Part shown: positions 8,442 through 15,497 of the stretch, piece by piece | Layout of the letters: each line of letters opens with the position of its first letter | Numbering within the stretch: the first letter of the stretch is position 1 | NCBI GenBank assembly: GCA_016793305.1 | Contig: JAEUHU010000294.1 | Span: 1-25,571, forward strand | Source: Planctomycetota bacterium | Lineage (GTDB): Bacteria; Planctomycetota; UBA1135; UBA2386 | Direction: 5' to 3' | Length of the DNA stretch: 25,571 nucleotides | Notes under the pieces: model-generated | The model's input: the letters and a program-made list of their open reading frames with translations, nothing else | Database searches by the model: none | Told to the model about the DNA's origin: nothing | Made by a program: the position numbers and the translations under genes

Positions 8442-9686
8442 GTGAGCCACGCCGACCCTGCAACCAGCATCCTCCGCCACCGCGACCCCGACGTCTTCAC
8501 GTTCCTGCAGCGGGAAGATCGCCGCCAGTCGACCACGCTGACGCTGATCGCGTCCGAGAACCACTGCTCCGCGGCAGTGCGGGAAGCGTCGGCCAGCCGG
8601 ATCACCGACAAGTACGCCGAGGGCTACCCGCACAAGCGCTACTACGGCGGCTGCGAGGTCGCCGACGCCCTCGAGGACCTGGCCCGGCAGCGCGCGCTGC
8701 AGCTGTTCGCCGGCGCCGAGGAGGCGAACGTGCAGCCGCACTCCGGCACGACCGCCAACCTGTCGGCCCTGCTGGCGCTGGCCGGCCCGAACGGACGCAT
8801 CGTCGGCATGGCGCTGAAGGCCGGCGGGCACCTGAGCCACGGCCACGACAAGAGCCACACCGGGATGGTGTTCCAGGCGAAGCAGTACGGCGTCGACGGT
8901 ACCGGCCGCATCGACCTCGACGAGGTCCGCCGGCTCTGCAAGGAGCACCAGCCGAAGGTGCTGATCGCCGGCGGCAGCAGCTACAGCCGCAACATCGACT
9001 ACGCGGCGTTCGCGGCGATCGCCCGCGAGGTCGGCGCGGTCCTGATGGCCGACATCGCGCACCCGGCCGGCCTGATGGCCGCCGGCGTCGTGCCGAGCCC
9101 GATCGGCATCGCCGACGTGGTGACGATGACGACCCACAAGACGCTGCGCGGGCCGCGCGGCGGGATGATCCTCGCCAAGAAGGACGTGGTGAAGCCGGTC
9201 AACAGCTCGGTGTTCCCGGGCTCGCAGGGCGGCCCGCTGGTCCAGCAGATCGCCGCCAAGGCGGTCGCGTTCGGCGAAGCGCTGCGCCCCGAGTTCAAGA
9301 CCTACCAGCAGCGCGTGAAGGAGAACGCCGCGCATCTGGCGGAGCGGCTGCTCGGGGCGGGATTGGACCTCGTCACCGGCGGCACCGACAACCACATCGT
9401 GCTGGTCGACCTGCGCAAGACCGACGTCACCGGGGCGCAGGTCGAGGAGCGGGCGTTGGCGGCTGGGCTGTCGGTCAACAAGAACGCGATCCCCGGCGAC
9501 CCGCGCCCGCCGATGGTGACGTCCGGACTGCGTCTCGGCACGGCGGCGGTGACGACGCGCGGCTTCGGCAAGGAGCAGATCGCGGCGGTCGCCGACGTGG
9601 TGATCGGGCTGGTGCGCGGCGGGGATCCGGAGCGGTTCCGGCAGACGGTGCAGGGGCTCTGCGAAGCGTTCCCGCTGCCGAACTGA
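8442..9686 (+). CDS. glyA: serine hydroxymethyltransferase
   Basis: 414 residues, the usual bacterial GlyA length. It interconverts serine and glycine with tetrahydrofolate in the cytoplasm and supplies one-carbon units. Landmarks are all present: LTLIASENHCS near residues 34-43, ITDKYAEGYPHKRYYGGCE (54-72), the VQPHSGTTAN segment (98-106), DIAHPAGL (204-211) and the PLP Schiff-base lysine K233 in MTTHKTLRGPRGG. The C-terminal region SVNKNAIPGDPRPP and SGLRLGTAAVTTRG is also conserved. Translation starts at GTG 8442 with no Shine-Dalgarno sequence; a -10-like hexamer sits just upstream. The gene stands alone, divergent from speA and convergent with the next gene, with 33 nt between stops. Confidence 0.97.
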   Translation: MSHADPATSILRHRDPDVFTFLQREDRRQSTTLTLIASENHCSAAVREASASRITDKYAEGYPHKRYYGGCEVADALEDLARQRALQLFAGAEEANVQPHSGTTANLSALLALAGPNGRIVGMALKAGGHLSHGHDKSHTGMVFQAKQYGVDGTGRIDLDEVRRLCKEHQPKVLIAGGSSYSRNIDYAAFAAIAREVGAVLMADIAHPAGLMAAGVVPSPIGIADVVTMTTHKTLRGPRGGMILAKKDVVKPVNSSVFPGSQGGPLVQQIAAKAVAFGEALRPEFKTYQQRVKENAAHLAERLLGAGLDLVTGGTDNHIVLVDLRKTDVTGAQVEERALAAGLSVNKNAIPGDPRPPMVTSGLRLGTAAVTTRGFGKEQIAAVADVVIGLVRGGDPERFRQTVQGLCEAFPLPN

Positions 9687-9719
9687 GAGACATCTCGAAG
9701 CCCGGCTCACTGGACCGCG

Positions 9720-11132
9720 TCAGTGGCACTCCAGGAGGTCGCCAGGACACAACTTCAGCCCCTTGGGCAGCACGTTATCGCGCCTCACGGGCGTCCACAG
9801 TCCGCACTCTTCGCCGCAGTTGCCATCCCGTGACAGGCAGTACTTCTTCACGATCCCCTGTGGGATCACCAGCGGGAAGGTGGCCGTCCCGCACTTGAGT
9901 GTGTAGACCTTGTTCCATAGGCCTATGCTCGCCTCACCAGAATAGCAGGTGGAGCTTGGCCCAGCGCTGTCGCCGTTGTTGAGAGCTCCGGTCGTCACAC
10001 CTTCGATGCTCACGTCGAAGCCCCCCTGAGCATTGGCAGAAGCAGTCCCACCGAGACTCGCATTCAGCCGGACGAGGAACCCCACGTAGTCGCTGGGAGA
10101 AAGGCCCAGGGTGGCCGTGATGCTGGCAACTGCCTGTGCAGAGAAGGACACCTTGCCATTGTTGCCAATCGATGCCGTGCAAGCCCCTCCACTGATTAGG
10201 CCGCAGGTCACGAAGGTGGAGGATACGAGCGATGACTTCGCACAGTCCGACAGGATAATGTCGAACTCGGGAGCGGGGGGCTTGGGCGAGGTAGGGGTTG
10301 GTTGTCTGCTATCACCCGCGAGAAACGGGACGAAAGGCAGTATCACCCACCATGAGCACGCACGCAGGTGTGCAGTGAACATCCCGGATGCTGGGTCGTA
10401 GTAGCACTGATCAGGCTGAGAGTCCCAGCTCTGCGATGTCCGGGTGAGTCGATACTGCGTCGCCCTGACGAGGTCTTGATGCTGCGCGATCTGCCCGTAG
10501 GTGTGCCAAGTTGGAGAGAACCGAACGACGATCCCTGGCTCAGGCAGCACAGCTGCAATGTCTCTGCCCGATGCGTCCTTCAACTCCACCGTGAACTGCG
10601 CGGCTGCTGCAGCTACTGCGGCATCTGCCCCGACCGGATAGGGCGTTGCATGGGCGGGCACGGGCACGATCCAGAACTCAGCCGGCTCCGGCAGCACATT
10701 GGGGGGAACCTCCACTTCGATGGTGTATGGATTCGGCCCAAAACAACTCTGGGTGACCCCCTGAAAGACGATCGGTGCGACAGTGCCACTCTTCGGAATC
10801 ACACCAGTCTTGTGATACATCGAGTTCGGCACCAGCCAGAGCGTCCTGGGTAGACCCGTGTGGTAGTGCCCTGCCGTGTATCCGTAGCTCGCGTTGCCGT
10901 GCACCAGCACATCTTCTCCCTTGCCGTTTCCGAGCACCTGAAGCACCACCAGCCCGTCTGCATCCGTTACACCATGCGTCCTGCTCGTGCGTGCATCGAC
11001 GATGGCGTTTGGCACCCCCTGGCCAGTCGCGAGGTCCAGCACCCTTACCTGCCAGTCCTGCTGCGGTTGTTGCGCCAGCGAAGCTGCGGCACCGAGCGCC
11101 AAGAAGACTGTTGAGATCGCCACCTTCTTCAC
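9720..11132 (-). CDS. secreted protein with carboxypeptidase-regulatory-like domain (lower GC)
   Basis: 470 residues from GTG 11132, chosen because GAGGGG lies 6-7 nt upstream and the protein then begins with a clean signal peptide (MKKVAISTVF... to ASLAQQ). Residues 25-90 (QVRVLDLATGQGVPNAIVDA to GVTDADG) look like the small Ig-like carboxypeptidase-regulatory fold found in surface proteins. The remainder is unrecognised: a Pro-rich stretch near 285 (PTPTSPKPPAPEF), then a Cys-containing beta-type C-terminal region ending CPGDLLECH. Cysteines in the last 80 residues suggest disulfides outside the cytoplasm. GC is about 58% in sampled lines, clearly below the flanking genes, and codon use is less biased, so recent transfer is possible. 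Function unknown; a surface or secreted role is inferred. Confidence 0.68.
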   Translation of the reverse strand: MKKVAISTVFLALGAAASLAQQPQQDWQVRVLDLATGQGVPNAIVDARTSRTHGVTDADGLVVLQVLGNGKGEDVLVHGNASYGYTAGHYHTGLPRTLWLVPNSMYHKTGVIPKSGTVAPIVFQGVTQSCFGPNPYTIEVEVPPNVLPEPAEFWIVPVPAHATPYPVGADAAVAAAAAQFTVELKDASGRDIAAVLPEPGIVVRFSPTWHTYGQIAQHQDLVRATQYRLTRTSQSWDSQPDQCYYDPASGMFTAHLRACSWWVILPFVPFLAGDSRQPTPTSPKPPAPEFDIILSDCAKSSLVSSTFVTCGLISGGACTASIGNNGKVSFSAQAVASITATLGLSPSDYVGFLVRLNASLGGTASANAQGGFDVSIEGVTTGALNNGDSAGPSSTCYSGEASIGLWNKVYTLKCGTATFPLVIPQGIVKKYCLSRDGNCGEECGLWTPVRRDNVLPKGLKLCPGDLLECH

Positions 11133-11186
11133 TTGAACCCCCTCTTCTGGGTCATGCATCAGCCACCGAACTGGTGGCCCGGGGGG

Positions 11187-11217
11187 AGGGTAGCGCCCCC
11201 CCCCCCGCGGCTTGCAA
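11187..11217 (-). promoter_or_regulatory. candidate promoter with 11-nt homopolymer in its spacer
   Basis: Read on the minus strand: TTGCAA (11212-11217), a 19-nt spacer containing a run of 11 G (11196-11206), then TACCCT (11187-11192). This is placed correctly to drive the secreted protein gene starting at 11132, with a leader of about 45-50 nt. The spacer is 2 nt longer than the 17-nt optimum for housekeeping promoters, so loss of bases from the run would be expected to strengthen it. The promoter elements are inferred by eye. Confidence 0.35.
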
Positions 11218-11263
11218 GGGACATGTTGCTCCAGGCCTGTTGCGCGCTGGCGAGGCGAACCAC

Positions 11264-11740
11264 TCACCCCCGCACGGTCGCGAGCGCCTTCTTCACCGCC
11301 TCGACCCGCGCCCCGTAGACCGCTTCGCGCCCGCCGAACTCGACCACGCGCAGCCGCGCCTTGCCGAGCCCGAACAGTCCCCCGCGCCGCACCCACACCG
11401 CGACCAGGTAGCCGACCTTCTCGCCGCGCAGCACGCCGGTGAACTCGACCCACTGCCCGAGCGCACCTTCCCCATCGGTGACCTCGCCAGCACCGGTCTC
11501 GACGTAGCCACGCTGCCCGACGAAGTCGGAGCGCAGCGCGTCGATCCAGAACTTCGCGTCCGACTTCACGGTCGGATCGAGCACCTCGCGGACCTGCAAC
11601 ACCGCGTCGTCGGACGTCGTCGCGCGGAACTCGGCGCGTCCGAGCAGCTGCGCGAAGTCCGGCGGCAACTCCATCGTGGTCGCACAGCCCGCCAGCAGCA
11701 CCAACGCCAACAGGAACCCATTCCTCAGGAACGTGCGCAT
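11264..11740 (-). CDS. small putative lipoprotein
   Basis: 158 residues. A lipobox LLAGC (Cys19) ends a typical signal peptide (MRTFLRNGFLLALVLLAG). The mature part begins ATTMELPPDFAQLLGRAEFRATTSDDAVLQVREVLDP and continues with alternating beta strands (GQWVEFTGVLRGEKVGYLVAVWVRRG, ARLRVVEFGGREAVYG) and a C-terminal helix, a small alpha/beta domain. I do not recognise the family. It follows the DUF4349 lipoprotein gene with a single base between that stop (TGA) and this ATG, so the two are surely co-translated and probably act together in the periplasm. Confidence 0.72.
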   Translation of the reverse strand: MRTFLRNGFLLALVLLAGCATTMELPPDFAQLLGRAEFRATTSDDAVLQVREVLDPTVKSDAKFWIDALRSDFVGQRGYVETGAGEVTDGEGALGQWVEFTGVLRGEKVGYLVAVWVRRGGLFGLGKARLRVVEFGGREAVYGARVEAVKKALATVRG

Positions 11741-11741
11741 C

Positions 11742-12527
11742 TCAGCGGTCCTCCAGCAGCGACTCGGGGCCGACGCGGTTGATCCAGTCGAACTGGCTGC
11801 GCACCCGCGAACGCTTCGGCGGCGGCGGCGCCGCCGCTTCGACCTTGGCGACGAACGCCACCGCGAGCGTCGCCATCGCCACCTGGTCGGCGAGGAACTT
11901 CTTGCGGCCCTCCATGCGCTCGATCTCCTCGGTGAGCCGCCGCAGCTCGGCCTCGACCTTCAGGATGTCCTCGACCTTCTCGGCCTTCTGCAGCACCTCG
12001 AGCAGCCGCTCGCGCGCCTTGCGCGCCGTGTCGATGCGGATGCCGAGATCGACGAACTCCTCGGTCACGTCGTTGGCTTCGCGCTTCTCGTCGAGCACCC
12101 GCCCCTTGCCGCGCAGCAGCGTGAACACCTCGTCGAACGACGCCGCCGGCAGCCGCACCGTCAGCGACGTGCCGGTCTGCGTCTGCAGGTAGCCACCGCG
12201 TGCCTTGACCTCGGTGAGGAACTCGCGCGCGCTGTCCTCGGGTCGCACGACCTCGAGCCGGATGCTGCCACGCTGGATCAGCAGCCGCTCCGGGGCGGCG
12301 GCGGCCGACTCGCGCGGCCCACCCCTCCTCGGCCCGTAGTCGTCGAAGCCGGCGTTGTCCTGCGACGGGGCCGGGCTCGCCGCCGCGGTGCCGTTGACGA
12401 GACCGTTGGTCACGTCGTCGGCTTCCACCATCACCCCGGGCTTCGTCACCCCTTCGCCGAACGACGCCTGGCAACCCGCCGACAGGGCTCCCAGGACCAC
12501 GAGCCACAGCATCCAGCCACGCACCAT
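11742..12527 (-). CDS. DUF4349 family lipoprotein
   Basis: 261 residues. Signal peptide with lipobox ALSAGC (Cys19), then a disordered Ala/Gly/Pro-rich linker to about residue 80. The rest fits the DUF4349 pattern. It has a first strand set (LLIQRGSIRLEVVRPED), KARGGYLQTQTG, and LTVRLPAASFDEVFTLL. The hallmark segment VLDEKREANDVTEEFVDLGIRI follows. Then comes a coiled-coil helical hairpin (ARKARERLLEVLQKAEKVEDILKVEAELRRLTEEIERMEGRKKFL), closed by a final strand (VAMATLAVAFV). Most family members continue into a C-terminal membrane helix; this one ends in a short basic/acidic tail, so anchoring is by lipid instead. GGAGG sits 5 nt before the ATG, a clear ribosome binding site. First gene of a pair with the small lipoprotein. 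Function of the family is unknown. Confidence 0.85.
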   Translation of the reverse strand: MVRGWMLWLVVLGALSAGCQASFGEGVTKPGVMVEADDVTNGLVNGTAAASPAPSQDNAGFDDYGPRRGGPRESAAAAPERLLIQRGSIRLEVVRPEDSAREFLTEVKARGGYLQTQTGTSLTVRLPAASFDEVFTLLRGKGRVLDEKREANDVTEEFVDLGIRIDTARKARERLLEVLQKAEKVEDILKVEAELRRLTEEIERMEGRKKFLADQVAMATLAVAFVAKVEAAAPPPPKRSRVRSQFDWINRVGPESLLEDR

Positions 12528-12580
12528 GAGGACCTCCAGCGCCGCGATCGCGGCAGCTTCGCGGTTCTACCCGACCGCCG

Positions 12581-12586
12581 TAGGAT
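12581..12586 (+). promoter_or_regulatory. candidate -10 element (TAGGAT)
   Basis: TAGGAT ends 7 nt before the ATG at 12594, so transcription would begin essentially at the start codon. TTCGCG lies 17 nt upstream (12558-12563) as a weak -35. No Shine-Dalgarno sequence is present. Confidence 0.38.
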
Positions 12587-12593
12587 CGCCACC

Positions 12594-14633
12594 ATGCCGC
12601 TGGCCGCCACCGTCTGGTTCTGTTCCCTGGCCCTCGCGTTCCCACAGGAACCCACCCCGCCGGCGACGCCGAGGGCTACGGCCGAACCGCCCCGAATCGT
12701 CTGGCAGCGCACGCTCGACGACGCGTTGGCAGCACAACAGGCGAGCGGCCTGCCGCTGCTGGTGGTCGTCAACGACGACGGCGAGACCTTCAACGACCGC
12801 TTCGCGACCACCGTCTACCGCGATCCGGAGTTCGTGGCGCTGACCGAGGGCTGGATCTGCGTGGTCGCGTCGCTGAACCGCCACAACCCGTTCGACCACG
12901 ACGAACGGGGCCGCCGCATCGAGTGCCCGCGCTTCCCCGGCTGTACCTGCGGCGAACACATGGCGATCGAACCGCGGCTCTACGAGAAGTGGTTCAAGGG
13001 CCAACGCTACGCGCCGCGCCACATCGGCGTCACGCCGGACGGCAGGGTGCTGTTCGATCGCTTCCTCGACGCCAGCATGCAGACCGCGATCGACGCCGTG
13101 CAGGAGCATCGGGGCACGGCGCGACCCGGCAGCCTGGAAGCGAGCGACGACCTGGCGCAGCTGTTCGCGCGGCGCGACGCCGCGGCGCGGCTGCGCGTCG
13201 AGCAGCGCTACCGGAACGGCGACCGCGCCGAACGGGACGCCGTGCTGCGCGCGGCGGCGACGGCGGCCGCCCCACCGGTCGACCTGCTGCGCGAAGCGCT
13301 GCGCTCCGGAGCCGTCGCGGACGAACGTCTGGTCGCGGCGGCCCTCGCGTCGTTCGCCGGAATCGAAGTGCGCCAGCTCGCCGAGGACCTGCTGGCACGC
13401 AGCGACGACGAAGGCGTGCAGGCGACCTTGCGCACGTTGCTGACGAAGCTCGGCGCCAGCGATCCCGTGGCCAAGCGGCTGGCCGCGCACCTCGAAGCCG
13501 CCCCGGACGTGGCGCTGCCCGCCCCGTGGAGCAACGCGTGGCAACCGGCCGGGGCCGACGCCGACGACCGCGACGCCGTCGAACGCTGGCTCGACCAGCT
13601 CGACAAGGCGGTCGCCGACCGCCCGGACGACGCGGCGGCCCGGCTGCAGCAGTCGATCGCCGACCTGATGCTGGCCCAGCTGCTGATCGCCGAGGGAGGC
13701 AAGGGCGTCGAGCTCTGGCTCGAGGAGGCGCAGCGCGCCGCGAGCCGCGTGCAGGACGCGGGCCTCGCCCCGGAGGCCGCGGCAGTGCGCGCCGTCGCCG
13801 CGTGGCTGCGCGGCGATGCGAAGACGGCGAACGAGGCCACCGCGGTGGCGCTGTCGACCGCGACCGGCGAACGCCGCCCGGACGCGTGGCTCGCCCGCAC
13901 GTTCCTCGACACCCTGGTCGCGATGTCGACCCGCTGGGCCTACGAACGGCTGCAGGCGGAGCCGCAGGCCGAGGTCGCGACCCCGCTGGCGCGCGTGCTG
14001 CAGGCGACCACGACCCTCGCCGCCCACGACGCGCTCGGCGAGCCGACCGCCACCCAGGCCGTGACCCTCTACGACGTGCTCGGGCTGCGGCGCCGCGCCC
14101 GGCACGACGCAGCGACCCTGCTCGAGCGCTTCCCCGGTTCGCTGCAGGGCCACCACGTGCTCCGCACCCGGCTGCTCGCCGACTTCGACACGCTGCGGCT
14201 GCGAGCCGAGTACGACGCGTTCCTGGCGAAGCACGGCGACCGCGCCGACGCCGCGTGGTACGCCGGCTACGCCGAGCTGATGATCGCGGAGGTGCGAGTG
14301 CGCGAGAAGGACGGCCCAGCGGCGCGGGCCGCCTACGAGCAGGCGATCGCGCGCTTCACGCGCAGCGTCGAGCAGAACCCGGACTACGCCGACAACAGCC
14401 ATCACTTCGTGGTGCTCGCGCTGGCCGGCCGCGCGATCGTGCGCTTCGAGGCCGGCGAGGACGAAGGCGCGGTCGACGACCTGCTGCGCGCCGCGGCGCT
14501 GCGGCCGGCGAGCCTCGACCAGAAGGACGGTCTCGGCCGCGACCCACGCGGCCTGATCCTGCGCGTCGCGCGCACGCTGAAGACCAGGGGGGAGAAGGAG
14601 CTCGCCAAGCGCCTGGAGGCGTTGCTGCCGTGA
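12594..14633 (+). CDS. secreted thioredoxin-like protein with helical-repeat region
   Basis: 679 residues. A signal peptide (MPLAATVWFCSLALAFPQ) and a Pro/Ala/Thr linker precede a thioredoxin-fold segment at about 35-160 (IVWQRTLDDALAAQQASGLP, LLVVVNDDGETFNDRF, PRHIGVTPDGRVLFDRFLDA). The redox CxxC is absent: NDDG stands where the motif would be. A different cysteine cluster, C111-x5-C117-x-C119 with H122, lies in an insertion (IECPRFPGCTCGEH) and could bind a metal or form a disulfide. Residues 170-310 are HEAT-like helices; 320 to the end is Ala/Leu/Arg-rich and TPR-like, for example AAWYAGYAELMIAEVRVREK and YEQAIARFTRSVEQNPDYAD. The upstream open frame before this ATG is a shadow of the minus-strand genes. 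A periplasmic scaffold or chaperone role is inferred. The stop overlaps the next gene's GTG. Confidence 0.72.
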   Translation: MPLAATVWFCSLALAFPQEPTPPATPRATAEPPRIVWQRTLDDALAAQQASGLPLLVVVNDDGETFNDRFATTVYRDPEFVALTEGWICVVASLNRHNPFDHDERGRRIECPRFPGCTCGEHMAIEPRLYEKWFKGQRYAPRHIGVTPDGRVLFDRFLDASMQTAIDAVQEHRGTARPGSLEASDDLAQLFARRDAAARLRVEQRYRNGDRAERDAVLRAAATAAAPPVDLLREALRSGAVADERLVAAALASFAGIEVRQLAEDLLARSDDEGVQATLRTLLTKLGASDPVAKRLAAHLEAAPDVALPAPWSNAWQPAGADADDRDAVERWLDQLDKAVADRPDDAAARLQQSIADLMLAQLLIAEGGKGVELWLEEAQRAASRVQDAGLAPEAAAVRAVAAWLRGDAKTANEATAVALSTATGERRPDAWLARTFLDTLVAMSTRWAYERLQAEPQAEVATPLARVLQATTTLAAHDALGEPTATQAVTLYDVLGLRRRARHDAATLLERFPGSLQGHHVLRTRLLADFDTLRLRAEYDAFLAKHGDRADAAWYAGYAELMIAEVRVREKDGPAARAAYEQAIARFTRSVEQNPDYADNSHHFVVLALAGRAIVRFEAGEDEGAVDDLLRAAALRPASLDQKDGLGRDPRGLILRVARTLKTRGEKELAKRLEALLP

Positions 14634-15394
14634 ACGACCTGCCTGCCGTACTGGTTCGCTCGGTGCCGCTCGCGGCGCCGCGCCCGGTCGCCTTCGCCCA
14701 CTTCGTCGAGAACGCGCGGTTCGCCGCCTGGTGGGGCGCGGGCTCGACCGTGGCCCCCGAACCCGGCGGCCCGGTGCGCATCGTGCACCCGAACGGTGTC
14801 ACCGTGCACGGCACCGTGCGCGAGATCGTCGCCGGCACGTCGCTGTCCTTCACGTGGGGCTACGACGACCCGAACAAGCCGATCGCCCGCGAGGGCTCGC
14901 TGGTGACCCTCGCCCTCGCCGACGCGGCGGACGGCTGCGTCATCACCGTGCGCCACGCGTTCGCGGACGACGCGCAGCGGGCCCCGTTCGACGCCGGCTG
15001 GCGCTTCCACCTGGCGCAACTCGCGAACCTGGCCGCCGACGCCGCGCACGCGCAGGCCGAGGCGATGCTCGACGCCTGGTTCCTGGCCTGGAACGACGCC
15101 GACGACGCATCCCGAGGCGACCGGCTCGCCCGCTGCACCACCGACACGGTGCGCCTGCAGGATCGCTGGTCGTGTCTCGTCGGCCGCGCCGATCTGCACC
15201 AGCACATCGGCATCTGCCTGCGCATGGCCCCCGGCACGACGATGGCACGCACCGGCCCGGTGCGTCACTGCCAGGGCACCGCGCTGGTCGGCTGGCGCGC
15301 GCAGGACGCCCAGGGCACCGAACGTGGCCAGGGTACGAACGTCGTCACGTTCGCTGCCGACGGACGGATCGCCGGAGTCGTAGGGTTCTGGTGA
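14630..15394 (+). CDS. AHSA1/SRPBCC domain fused to SnoaL-like domain
   Basis: 254 residues from a GTG that overlaps the previous stop (GTGA, 14630-14633), so translation is coupled. Residues 1-140 fit the activator-of-Hsp90-like SRPBCC fold: RSVPLAAPRPVAFAHFVENARFAAWWG, GTVREIVAGTSLSFTWGYDDPNKP, then TVRHAFADDAQRAPFDAGWRFHLAQL. Residues 145-254 fit a SnoaL/NTF2-like domain: AMLDAWFLAWNDADDASRGDRLARC, GRADLHQHIGICLRMAPGT, and FAADGRIAGVVGFW at the end. Both folds have hydrophobic ligand pockets. No catalytic residue can be assigned and the ligand is unknown. There is no signal peptide, so the product is cytoplasmic, although it is coupled to a secreted protein. The two halves are each well known; their fusion is uncommon. 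Confidence 0.8.
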   Translation: MNDLPAVLVRSVPLAAPRPVAFAHFVENARFAAWWGAGSTVAPEPGGPVRIVHPNGVTVHGTVREIVAGTSLSFTWGYDDPNKPIAREGSLVTLALADAADGCVITVRHAFADDAQRAPFDAGWRFHLAQLANLAADAAHAQAEAMLDAWFLAWNDADDASRGDRLARCTTDTVRLQDRWSCLVGRADLHQHIGICLRMAPGTTMARTGPVRHCQGTALVGWRAQDAQGTERGQGTNVVTFAADGRIAGVVGFW

Positions 15395-15468
15395 GCGCGG
15401 CTGCCCGGAACCGTGCCGCCTCGGGGCGCAGGCACACACACTCTCCGCACTTCCGCACCTGAGGCCGC

Positions 15469-15496
15469 GCGGCGGAGCCGCCGTATGCTCCGCCGC
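15469..15496 (+). repeat. 9-bp inverted repeat directly before the start codon
   Basis: GCGGCGGAG (15469-15477) and CTCCGCCGC (15488-15496) are perfect inverted copies separated by 10 nt and end one base before the ATG at 15498. If transcribed it would form a hairpin abutting the start codon. It also overlaps the candidate -10 hexamer, so it could be an operator. Confidence 0.45.
15483..15488 (+). promoter_or_regulatory. candidate -10 element (TATGCT)
   Basis: TATGCT ends 9 nt before the ATG at 15498, close to the TATAAT consensus and suited to a leaderless or near-leaderless transcript. It lies in the loop and right arm of the inverted repeat. No clear -35 is seen and no Shine-Dalgarno sequence is present. 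Confidence 0.4.
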
Positions 15497-15497
15497 C

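Noticed and set aside
6196..8445. 749-codon open frame on the plus strand opposite speA
   Set aside because: Antisense to a clearly conserved SpeA. It is rich in Val, Leu, His, Gln and Asp in the pattern produced by reverse-complemented high-GC codons.
9685..9725. Small hairpins between the glyA and secreted-protein stops (GAGA/TCTC and CACTG/CAGTG)
   Set aside because: Stems of only 4-5 bp without a T-run are expected by chance; not strong enough to call a terminator.
10368..10853. 161-codon plus-strand open frame within the low-GC secreted gene
   Set aside because: No motif or ribosome binding site. The opposite frame has a signal peptide, a strong SD and a recognisable domain.
11178..11206. 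G-run and C-run as a simple hairpin terminator or G-quadruplex
   Set aside because: The runs could pair or form a quadruplex, but they lie upstream of a gene and no T-run follows. The promoter-spacer reading explains the flanking TTGCAA and TACCCT better.
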